From NCBI GenBank assembly GCA_943735955.1, contig OX030969.1, positions 5,505,979-5,569,978 on the forward strand: a stretch of 64,000 nt of DNA, in the 5' to 3' direction. Position 1 is the stretch's first letter. Each line of letters starts with the position of its first letter. Positions 23,661-33,734 of the stretch are shown here, piece after piece. The notes under the pieces are model-generated. The model was given only the letters and a program-made list of their open reading frames with translations, made no database searches and had not been told where the DNA came from. The DNA comes from Piscicola geometra (lineage: Eukaryota > Annelida > Clitellata > Hirudinida > Piscicolidae). Made by a program: the position numbers and the translations under genes.

Positions 23661-23745
23661 ATGAGCTTTTGTAACTGCAAATTGGAGTCCTGAAGGTGTG
23701 GCTTCTGCTCTTGCACAATATGTTTGAAGAGAAGGAAAAAACGTT
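23661..23745 (+). pseudogene. Cys-rich small-protein fragment (5' part)
   Basis: Reads MSFCNCKLES, a TGA, then RCGFCSCTICLKRRKK in one frame. The CLKRRKK block matches the sequence before the gap at 6.27 kb, and its continuation there matches 26,551 onward. Six cysteines followed by a basic cluster suggest a zinc-binding start of an unknown small protein. Confidence 0.3.
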
Positions 23746-24555
23746 ACTTTCATCTTTTAATGAATATTATTATAATCTAAATGAAAATTATAGAAACAAC
23801 TAAGTCAAAAAAACTCAATCAATATAATTTCTTGTTATTCTCATTTGCATACGTCAACAATTACCGAGTCCAACGTAAAGCTTTGTTTGTGGCGGAAATG
23901 TAAAACAGATCCAAATCCCCTCATGGAAAGATTATTTCTCATGGGGGAGTTGAGTAGAGGTGAATGGGCCATCAAAATAGTGCTCAAATAAAGATTTATG
24001 AAGTTGAAAAACGATTTCAAAATAATATTTAATAATAATAAAAATGCAAAATTTGTACCCATCCATGTCACTTTTTCAAGAGCAAGCACTTTGTGAAAAT
24101 AAAGAGTTTTGGAATTATTTTTGTCATAGTGTCACAAGTTTCATACAACTTTTAATCATTTTACTTAGTTTCTCAGAATAAATTCTCAAATAGGACAAAA
24201 AATAATTATCAATTTGAAAACAAATAAAACGTTTAATTATGAATATTATGAAGCTTTAATAGAATGGTGAAAGAAAGCTCAATATTTGTTCAATATTCCC
24301 AACTCTTTCAACACTACTACTATGGCCAACCTCCTCCTATTTATGCATCACAACTAAATGGTTTTTCATCTTTTGAAACTTCTTTCTAAAATCTTCGGCT
24401 TTTAAGCACTTATTGCATTCTTTGTTGAATCCACCCTGAAGGGAGTTTGAGGGTGGGTTGTTAATGAAGAAGAAGTGCTGCACAAGGAGAATGAGGTGTT
24501 AGGGCATAATAGTGAAAAACTTTCTGAACCCAATTGTGGATTGAACATGCTCCAG
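23746..24555. other. Intergenic DNA between the two BTB copies
   Basis: AT-rich, with no recognised gene. Confidence 0.4.
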
Positions 24556-25715
24556 TCAAGTCTGACGAAACACAATCCATGATTTCTGAATTACCTGTGC
24601 AATATAGTTTGGTGGTTGGTATGATGAATGGGGAAGAGAGGGATGATAAAAAGTTTAATCCTACATCTTTTCTCATATCAATTTCTACATACTTTACATC
24701 CCATCCTCCTTTCATTTGATTTTTTCTTCCCTTCCAGCCTACTCACCTCTTCTAAGGCAGCAACCTTCCGCATAAGAAGAAAGTTGACGGTTTCATGATT
24801 GAGCTTGTCAAAGCAAGGATCTTTTTGCATATCAGATAGTTTCATAAGTTTCACCTTGGGGATGACATGCTTATGGCTTATATATTTTATTGAAATATGA
24901 TTATGTGGCTTGAAAGGTGATAGATTGAAAAGGAATCTGATAAAGTAAGTAAAGTAATATTGTTTGTTCAAAAGTTAAAATTTAGTTTTTAATTCCCTAA
25001 TTATCTTTCTCCCTCCCTCAGCCATCCAACCCACCCATACCTTCTCAACACACTTTGTCTTCAACTGGTGGAGACCATATTGCTGTGCCAATAGCAACAA
25101 TTTCATGCTGCCTTCCTTGGTGAGGAGGACTTCTGTGTGGTTAGTGGAAATGAGGGAATGAGTGATGAATGAATGGGCATAGATGGAGGCTTTGAAATTA
25201 AGAACTCTTTGTAAATAAAAAGCAGTTATGGTGGCAGATAAAAACCTTCACACTTCTTCTTAATTTTTTCTATATGATATTCGTGCACCAGAGGCAAAAG
25301 AATATCCACATTGGAGTCTGTGGTGAAGGTGGCAGTGGGGGTGGTGAATGAGTGATGAAATGAGGATGTAGAATGATGCAATACAAACGTGGTTACTTTA
25401 TCTCTACATCCACGCATATCCTCTCTTTCCTCCCGTTTCCATTCGCAATCCACCTTCCCCCTAACCTGTCACAGGCTTCATAGGCGGGTAAATACACTGC
25501 AGAAGCTCAATCACATCTCCTACCTTCTTCCCGGGCAGTTTAACCGTATGTTCCTTCCTTTCCTTGCCGTCAGAAGTGAACATCGAATGAAAAACAGGAG
25601 ACCACATTGCAAGCACTTCTTTGTGCACGTGGAGAAGTTTGTCTTCAACTTCGATCGAGATGCTGGAAAGAGGGCCAGGAATGCTGAAATCATTCCACTT
25701 TTCTTTGTTCTCCAT
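24556..25715 (-). CDS. BTB/POZ-domain protein, copy 2 (complete model)
   Basis: Five minus-strand exons in phase: 25,466-25,715, about 25,246-25,317, 25,041-25,132, 24,747-24,854 and 24,556-24,594, giving about 186 aa. The BTB domain occupies roughly residues 18-85 (VEDKLLHVHKEVLAMWSPVF, then KLPGKKVGDVIELLQCIYPP). It is followed by BACK-like helices (ILLPLVHEYHIEKIKKKCE, MKLLLLAQQYGLHQLKTKC) and a KLSDMQKDPCFDKL segment, as in nematode-type BATH/BTB proteins but without a MATH domain. The start is the first Met before the BTB core. The last 13-codon exon is the weakest part. BTB proteins usually act as homodimeric adaptors, often for cullin-3 ubiquitin ligases; that role here is inference. 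A diverged, truncated duplicate lies at 16.3-20.7 kb. Confidence 0.65.
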
Positions 25716-25734
25716 GCTTTGATCCGGGGAACGG

Positions 25735-26548
25735 ACAAAAAGCCTCTCGGAGAAAAAGCCTTCGGATAAAATACCTTCTACAAAAAGCCTCCCGGAAAAA
25801 AAACCTCTTGGAGAAAAAGCCTCTCGGAGAAAAAGCCTCTTTGTTGATATTTTAGTATAAATAAAACGGACTTTTTATATAAAAAACGGATTTTTTATAG
25901 ATTCGTTTCACAATTTAGAACAAATAAAACGGACTATATTTTCTAAAAATACATACCTAAAACGATTTATCAAATACAATACAAATTATCGGTAAACGGA
26001 TAAAAAGTCTTCAGGATAAAAAGTCTTCAGGATAAAAATTCTTCAGGATAAAATTCTTCAGGATAAAAAGTCTTCAGGATAAAAAGTCTTCAGGATAAAA
26101 AGTCATCAGGATAAAAAGTCTTCAGGATAAAAGATCTTCTAGATAAAAAGTCTTCAGGATAAAAAGTCTTCAGGATAAAAAATCTTCAGGATAAAAAGTC
26201 TTCAAGATAAAAAGTCTTCAGGATAAAAAGTCTTCAGGATAAAAAGTCATCAGGATAAAAAGTCTTCAGGATAAAAAGTCTTCAGGATAAAAAGTCTTCA
26301 GGATAAAAAGTCTTCAGGATAAAAAATCTTCAGGATAAAAAGTCTTCAGGATAAAAAGTCTTCAGGACAAAAAGTCTTCAGGATAAAAAGTCTTCAGGAT
26401 AAAAAGTCTTCAGGATAAAAAGTCTTCAGGATAAAAAGTCTTCAGGATAAAAAGCCTTCAGGATAAAAAGTCTTCAGGATAAAAAGTCTTCAGAATAAAA
26501 AGTCTTCAGGATAAAAAGTCTTCAGGATAAAAAGTCTTCAAGATAAAA
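25735..26548. repeat. 16-bp satellite array (AAAAAGTCTTCAGGAT)
   Basis: From about 25,999 to 26,548 roughly 34 copies of AAAAAGTCTTCAGGAT run head to tail with scattered point changes. A related, more diverged lead (AAAAAGCCTCTCGGAG units) lies at 25,738-25,842, separated by AT-rich sequence. The array sits between the BTB start and the Cys-rich fragment. Confidence 0.95.
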
Positions 26549-26550
26549 AA

Positions 26551-26793
26551 AGTGAAGCACTCGCCAAAAAGCTGAAATACAATTTAGAGCTTTTTTGTTG
26601 TGGTTGTCTTCAACTCAAAGCTATAAAATTGATAGCAAGGAAATTGATGTGGCAGATTCATAACAAGACCACCAAAAGCATACACTTTCGCAAACGTCTC
26701 AGATCGAAATGTATTCGTTCTCTTGCCTTGGAGAAAGAACAACAAACGATGAGAATTAGGCACAAGTGTAAATGCTTCGACTTCATGATTTAA
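26551..26793 (+). pseudogene. Cys-rich/basic small-protein fragment, best copy
   Basis: An 80-codon open stretch begins right at the end of the satellite array and ends at TAA 26,791-26,793. It is rich in Lys, Arg and Cys (SEALAKKLKYNLELFCCGC, then HFRKRLRSKCIRSLALEKEQ, then IRHKCKCFDFMI). It has no start codon. The upstream half is probably represented by 23,661-23,745 and separated from it by the BTB copy and the array. A second copy at 6.5 kb is damaged. The function is unknown. Confidence 0.35.
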
Positions 26794-26799
26794 TTCAAA

Positions 26800-27556
26800 T
26801 CTTCTCGTTCTTTCGACTTATATATAGTGTTTTTCAAAGAATGGATATCTAGAATTCCACATGCTTGTATATGTTATTCGAACAATTAATCTTATGTCAC
26901 CCATAAATCAATTAACCACGATATCTAATAGATATTTTGGTTAGCAGCTGCCATCTTGGCAGCCGCTTTAACCGTAATGATTTTGTTAAATAGTTTGTCT
27001 TCTTATCTAATAGTTTAGTTATTTTTTAATTTCAAATAATTATAGTAATTATAATTTAATAAATTATTTATATCATTTCTTGTTATCTGGTTTTAAATTT
27101 ATCTTGCTCTCGGAATTAAAATCTTCAACCAATAACTGTCTAACGGACTACAATAAAAACTTTTTTTAAAAGGAAGAAGTGCCAAGGCCTCAAAATGAGC
27201 ACTAATGCACAGTTTGCAAGAACCCACTGGCTACCTACTTCACAAGGCAGATGAGCTCTGCAGATGAAGGACAGACTCTCAGAACGAATCTTCTACACAT
27301 GACTGTTTATGTCTATTAATAATATTATTATCTATTGAAACTGACGTATTAGACAATTATTACCTTACTTAGATGACCCTTCTTTAAAGATGTCCATATA
27401 TTTAAAACTCATCACCTCCTTATTTAACTGCTTCTATATCATTATTTACTTTTTGTACGGATCTGAAGACATATCTGTTTAACAAATTCATTTACCAGCG
27501 CTCTTGAATTTGAGGAAAGAGCGCTATAGAAATTGATTTGATTGATTGATTGATTC
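26800..27556 (+). mobile_element. Insertion ending in a LINE-type (ATTG)n tail
   Basis: The matching sequence at 6.73 kb runs directly from AATTCAAA to CAGTCAACTATTT. Here about 750 bp intervene, ending with AGAGCGCTATAGAAATTG and a (ATTG)n tail like that of the LINE at 4.77 kb. Only the distal part is clearly LINE-like; no reverse-transcriptase frame remains. Confidence 0.5.
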
Positions 27557-27689
27557 AGTCAACTATTTAAACTCTATCTTCTTCACTCTATCAACCCTGG
27601 CACCAATTTCCATCATAAGCCCACTCACTTTTCCAGCAGAGTTTCTTTCAACTAAGATGAACTATCGTCGAGTCGTTGCAGGCGGCAAA

Positions 27690-27692
<3 letters not shown>

Positions 27693-27770
<78 letters not shown>

Positions 27771-27790
27771 TAGTAGTAGTAGTAGTAGTT
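27693..27790. repeat. (AGT)n microsatellite, copy 2
   Basis: Counterpart of the run at 6.88 kb inside the duplicated block. Confidence 0.9.
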
Positions 27791-28179
27791 GCCAAACATC
27801 GTAAATAAGACAAATATTTTAATATATATTTTAAAAGATTCAAATTAATTCATAATGATCAATAATAATAAAGTAAATGTTAATTTTAAAAACTAATAAA
27901 GATACAGTATTTTCCAGAAACTTGTTAAATTTCATTTTTAAAAATAAATACACATAAATAAATTTTTCGTTAATTAGACAAAAAACATTCAAAAAAATTT
28001 CTTTTATAGATTTTTTAACCACCAGCTCAATTCCATATCCTAGCATGAATTCCCACAAAACCTAGCCATTACACCTCAAAATCTCCAAAAACCTAGCCAT
28101 TACACCCTTAATCTCCAAAAACCTAGACATTACACCCTTAATCTCCACAAAAGATGACCATAACTTCCCCAAAACCCCT

Positions 28180-30230
28180 TCAATTAATACCTTTTCCATT
28201 ACTCACACCCTCTTTGTCCCCCACATCCACTTCTGCCCCACTGACACCAGAACTATCATCAGGATTTCCATTCAGCCTACCAGCCCCAGAACTCGCCATT
28301 GCAACAACAGCAACATTGCTAGCAACAGCAGTAGTAGTGGTAGTAGTAGTGGTGGAATTGTTGTTGTTGTTGCTAGTTGCGACAGCATTGTTGCCAAAAG
28401 TTGTTGTCGTTGCGCTGGAAGATGAGAAACTGTTGTTGTTGTTGTTGTTACTGTTGTTGTTGTTGTTGAGAAGGAGGTTGGTTTGCGATGAGTTTTGCGA
28501 CATTCCCGACCCGTTTATGTACGAGGTGCCGAGGCCGTACAGGTGACCGCAGTACTTCACGTCGTCTATGTGGTCTTCGAAGAACATCTGCGTGGTTATG
28601 TGTGTGTGTGGTTGCTTGTGTGTGTTTGTGCGTGTGTGTGGTTATGTGTGTGTTTATGTGTGCTAGTACTTGTATTGCTGCTTATAGAACAATCAAACTA
28701 TCCCATACAAATCACCAACACCCTTATAACACCCCTTTAATAGCATTAAACACTAGCATCCCCTCCATACTTACACCCCCACCATCCTCCCAGATCTACC
28801 ACCCCCAAATTATTCCTCCTTCCCACATCTACCTCACAACCCACACTGGCACCCCCCCCCCACCGAACCACCTCCTTCATCTTGAAGAACACCAATCCAG
28901 TCAGTAGAGAGTCGCTGCCGGCCTGGTGCTGAGGCCCAAATCGAGGGATCTGCGTTAGTGTGGCAAACGGATGAGATTTGGATTTGATGCTTGTGTTGGG
29001 GTTAGACTTGATGGTCAAAAACACCTGAAAAACTCACTAAAAAATTATTAAAAACGCCCCAAAACATATACAAAAAATCCCCCAAAAATCCATCCTCCCC
29101 TCCACTAATCCCCCCCCCCCACCATTCCTCACCAACCCCCACCCAAACTACCTCCAGCTCATCGGCCACCTCCTGCAGACCTCCCTTGAGGTTCTTGCAA
29201 CTCTTCATCAAGTACTTGACGTCGTATATATTCGGGAAGTAGATGCGGATCTTCTCGAAGAACTCGCACTCCTCCGCAGGGATCGGAAGCGACGTGAGCA
29301 CCTTCAGCATGTAGCCGAAGTCGTAGCCGCTGTGTGGGTGGGTTGGTGGGGTGGATTAAGTGGATGAATGGGTAATGGATGTAGGATAATTAATGGATGA
29401 ATAGATGAAAAATCCAATCCCCAACCATCTTCACCACCACCAGCAACCATCAACAAATCCAATCTATCCAAAAAATCACCATCTAATCCAAAAAAATCCC
29501 TTTCATCCATGCATCAAAAACACCCCACCCATCCAACCAATCCAACAAAAGCACAATCCATCCATCCACCCATTCCAAACACACACCTATGAAAGGATAT
29601 CCACTTGACGTCATCCACCAGGATAATCCCTGACGTCATCAAAAGCTCGGCGAACATGAAAGAGTCGATGCCGTCGGTTTCGTGCTTTTTGAATTGGATG
29701 CCACAAGAGGTCAAGAGGTCAATGGACTCTTTGGCGTACATATCGGAACTGATGGGTTTGTGGGTTGGGTGGATGGTTGGGTGGGTGGTTGGGCGGATAG
29801 TTGGATGGGCAGGTTGGGTGAGTAGGTGCGTGGATTGGATGGGTAAGTGAGTGGTTGAATAAGTGGGTGGGTGTTATCATCACGCCCACCACCTTCATCC
29901 TCACAACCACCCTCAACATCATCCCCACAAACACCATCATCATCATCCCCAACACCATCATCATCATCATCATCACCACCACCAATGTCACCATCATCAT
30001 CATCATCATCATCACCAACGTCAGATTGAACTTGAAGTTGAACTGCCATGAACAAGTCGGCATTGGGGTTCGTCCCTCGTCGTCATAAAACGTCATCCCC
30101 ACCTGCCATCATTATCATAACCACTACTACTACTACCATCACCATTACTACTACTAATACTACTACTACTACTACTACCATCACCATTACTACTACCACT
30201 ACTACTACTACTACTACCACTATTAATACA

Positions 30231-30265
<35 letters not shown>

Positions 30266-30618
30266 CATCACCACCACCTGAATGATCTTGAGCAGGTCTA
30301 CATTACACCGAAGCAGCTGGAATTGGAAGTCGGAGTTGTTTTTGAATTCCCCCACCGGTCGAGCCACCACGCCTGGAAACTCGGTGTCCTATGGGAGATG
30401 AGAGGATGGGATGGTTGGAAAGAAGAGTGATGGTCGGTTAGAGTACAATCAACCTCAACTAACCACAAGCCACCCACAGCCCCCCCCCTCCACCACAACC
30501 GACCACAACGCACCATAGCTATGTAAGGGTACTTTGGCACGATCCTCCGGATCTTTTTGAACTCTTCAAACAAATTCTGCTGCCATACGTCCTGAATGCC
30601 GTAGTCGGCCGTGGGCAT
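28180..30618 (-). CDS. CNOT7: CCR4-NOT transcription complex subunit 7 (CAF1-type deadenylase), complete
   Basis: Seven minus-strand exons in phase: 30,514-30,618, 30,278-30,388, 30,020-30,102, 29,587-29,748, 29,152-29,329, 28,872-28,949 and 28,180-28,587, giving 374 aa. CNOT7 shortens poly(A) tails of cytoplasmic mRNA as a catalytic subunit of CCR4-NOT. The DEDD nuclease signatures are present: DTEFPGVVARP opening exon 2 (Asp36, Glu38), SGYDFGYMLK, DVKYLMKSCKNLKGGLQEV and FGPQHQAGSDSLLTGL. The core aligns end to end with animal CNOT7/8. The last exon adds a tail of more than 100 residues rich in Asn, Thr, Ser and Val that vertebrate CNOT7 lacks. Introns are packed with (ACT)n, (ATC)n and C-rich repeats. 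The gene is head to head with the TPM-domain gene, 677 bp apart. Confidence 0.92.
30119..30270. repeat. (ACT)n microsatellite in CNOT7 intron 2
   Basis: ACT/ACC trinucleotides over about 150 bp. The truncated copy diverges from this one within the corresponding run near 9.96-10.0 kb, which places one end of the duplication here. Confidence 0.85.
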
Positions 30619-31295
30619 GGTGTCCTTGAGGGATAGAAATATTATATTATTTTATTCTACCATTTATTCTAATATTTTATTAGAGTACCCTTTATTATAA
30701 TATTTTATTATACTGCTATTTATTGTTATATTTTATAAATCTTCTATTTATTATTTTACTTTATTATACTATAAACGTTTTCTTGGTGAAAGATGGGTTG
30801 CTTTATTAATTTGTTTTACTGTGTTATTTAAGTTAACCCTAACCCTAAACCTATTGATTAATAAGTTTTTGCTAATTAACAAATCAACAATAGGTGATGA
30901 AGTTTGGACTAAAACACGATGATAATATTCGAGAAATACCTCAATTTAGCCTTTTCAAACACAAATTTTAAAAGTCCTATGATAGAATAATTAATGATTT
31001 CAACAATTCTTAATAATATAATCATTAAAAGCGATCCCAAAGCGGTACAAAACAAGTTACTACCATTTTTGTTTGATTTTGTTTACATTTAATCATATAT
31101 TATTTTTTTACTATTATTATCTTAATTAAACGGTATATTTTTTGACAAGTTTTTCTAATTTTATTGAAAATTACATTACTTAAAAATTAGTTATGTCAAA
31201 ATATTTTAAAGTCTTCAACTTTTAGTTTTTAATCTAATTTCTTCCAATTAAAGGACCCTAAGATAATCAAAAAATTCTAAAAAAAACACCGTCTA
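30619..31295. promoter_or_regulatory. Shared 5' intergenic region of CNOT7 and the TPM-domain gene
   Basis: 677 bp, AT-rich, between two divergent start codons, so both promoters should lie here. A CCCTAACCC-like word at about 30,836-30,848 is only about two units. No reliable TATA or initiator call can be made. Confidence 0.4.
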
Positions 31296-32935
31296 ATGCA
31301 TCAAACAATAACGACACTTTTGATTTTATTTTTATTTTTAAAATCTATTTTTTGCGTTCTTTCTGAAAGAACGGTAGCAGAAATAGGAAACCCCCAAAAA
31401 GACTTGGACCTGTGTGGCAGGAAAGGCATAAAATCTAATGTGTGTGACCCAGATGGTCTAGTCACTGTGGAACAAGGTAATATTTAATTATTAGAATTAT
31501 TTATAAATATTTTATTATATATTATTATTCTATGTGATGTTTTCATATTCAACTTTTTTCAAATTCACAACCCAACCCAACCCATCGACCAAAAACGATT
31601 TCAACCATCCCGTCTACGCAACCATCTCAACGACCCACCAGCCTTCAAAATCGACGAGCTGATCAAACGCGTGCTCACCGACACGACATGCCCATGTTCG
31701 ACGTCCGTCTGCAAGCTGGAGGACATGGCGGGCGGCTTCAAGGTCGCAGTGGCGCTCATCAAGGCCATGAATCTCTCCATCAACATTCAAAGGGTCAAGT
31801 ATGAGAGGTGGGAGGGTGTGTGGGTGGCTGGGTGTGTGGATTGGTGGGTGGATGGATGGGTTGGTGGGTGGATGGCTGGGTGGGTGGGTGGCTGGCTGGG
31901 TTGGTGGGTGATGATAGTAGTAGATGTAGTGGTGGTGGTGGTAATGATAGTAGTAGGCATGTGGTGGTGGTGATATTAGTAGGTATGGTGCCAGTATTAT
32001 TGAAAATTCTATTATTATTTATTTTCATTATTGTCATCATCATCATCATTATTATTGTTATTATCATAATTGACCATTTAGCTGCCTCTATTTCATAATG
32101 GTGCTAATGATGATGATGATTATGATTATTAATATTATTATTAGGCTTACATTTAAAAACCAATTCATTATTTCATTTTTATATCTTTATAAAACGTATA
32201 AAATTACGAAATTTAAAGTATCAACTTACCAACCAATCGAATCGCAGCAATTCAGCAGACAAATACCGATTGGCTGTTCTAAATGAGGGCAAGGTGTATG
32301 CTGAGACGCTATTGGCTGAGTGGAAGATGGGCAAATGTCAAGAGGATATCATAGTGTTCTATGCCATGGACAATAATGTGGTGGGTGGGTTGGGGTGGGT
32401 TTGGTGGGTGAGATGAATATTTAGTGGATGGATGGATGGCTGGATCGAATAGTGAGTGGATGAATGGAGTGAATAGATGAATAGATTGAAAAGATGGATG
32501 AATAAATACATTTCTTTTTCAATATAAAAAATATTTTTTTTCACCCAATTAGCCCTTCAGCGCACCCACTTCTCCACCCACTTCCCCAAACCAACCAACC
32601 AACTCAACCCTCATCCAACCCATCTTTTCTCACCCACCCCGCCCCATCCCATCCCAGTTATACGCAGCCACAAACAAAAAGGCGCGACCACTTCTCTCCG
32701 ACCGCTTCACTTCATCCGTCCTTAGGGAGTCTGCCTTCCACCTCGTCACCCCCCTCAGTAAAAACCACCTGGCCGACACCATAAAGAACATCATTTCTCA
32801 GTTTAAGTTCGTGGGGGGGGGGTGGGAGAGTGGGATTGGTGGAGTTATTGGATAGAGATGGGGTGAATGTGGAAGGGGGTAATAATCATTATCATCGCCA
32901 TTATACATTTTAAAATTAACTCAATCACCACCATT

Positions 32936-32976
<41 letters not shown>

Positions 32977-33079
32977 ACTCAGGGAACGACTTTTAAAGTC
33001 AAAAGCAGCTGACAAAAAGAGCAAATACTCCGAAGAAGGCAACACCATCAACACACAAGACGTTTATGATAACTACTAA
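31296..33079 (+). CDS. Secreted TPM-domain protein, MOLO1-like
   Basis: Five plus-strand exons in phase: 31,296-31,476, 31,642-31,807, 32,248-32,380, 32,658-32,806 and 32,983-33,079, giving 241 aa. A signal peptide (TTLLILFLFLKSIFCVL) is followed by a TPM domain: LDLCGRKGIKSNVCDPDGLV, AFKIDELIKRVLTDTTCPC, KVAVALIKAMNLS, KCQEDIIVFYAMDNNV and ISQFKERLLKSK. This order matches invertebrate proteins related to nematode MOLO-1, an auxiliary subunit of levamisole-sensitive acetylcholine receptors. Unlike MOLO-1, no C-terminal membrane segment is visible; the tail is short and polar (EEGNTINTQDVYDNY). A secreted form is therefore likely, and receptor modulation is only inference. Intron 2 starts with GTGGGAGGG repeats. 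A polyadenylation signal AATAAA lies at 33,394. Confidence 0.8.
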
Positions 33080-33734
33080 CTCGCTTTTTTTATTTTTTAT
33101 TTTCACTTTTTTTTGGATGTTTTAAATTCTTGTTTTTTCGTATTTAGTCCTGTTTGGGAATTTTATAGGAACTTTCATGAACTAAGTCATAATATAATTA
33201 GATTATACATATCAAGCAATTGATGTTTACACCCATAATTTGTTCGTCATAAATATCTATAGCCATTTCATACACTTGTATAATTTATTTGTTCAGCTTT
33301 AAATGCAAGTATTGATTCACATTTTTCATATTAATTCTTACTTTTTTTGTAAATATGCCTTATTTGGTGTTTTAGTGTAATTGTTTTTGGATTAATAAAA
33401 ATAAAAACTATTTGTGTAACAACTCTACTTAATCTTAGTAGTTTACTTTTAGTTGTCGTTTGGTTTCTATTGGAGATAGCTACAAAGCTGAAAAATCTAT
33501 TTTGTAAGTGATTCCTTAGTTTTTATATTAATTAACCTATTAAACTTCTGTTTTTAAAAAAATATTTAGTTAACTTTATGATTTTCACAGAAATTTAAAT
33601 AATACATAAAATAATAATGAATAAATACTAGAAAGTTCTACATAACATTCTAAATAGTATTTTTTTCATAAATAAATTATTTATTAAATACCAAAAAATT
33701 ATCTCAATTTTATTAAACTAACCACCAGATTAAA
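33080..33734. other. AT-rich intergenic DNA between the TPM gene and CFAP298
   Basis: Contains the 3' UTR of the upstream gene and presumably the CFAP298 promoter. No repeats of note. Confidence 0.4.

Noticed and set aside
25999..26548. CRISPR-like array
   Set aside because: The 16-bp units are contiguous with no variable spacers, and the DNA is animal nuclear.
30834..30852. Telomere-like CCCTAACCCTAA
   Set aside because: Only about two units in AT-rich DNA, too short to call an interstitial telomere.
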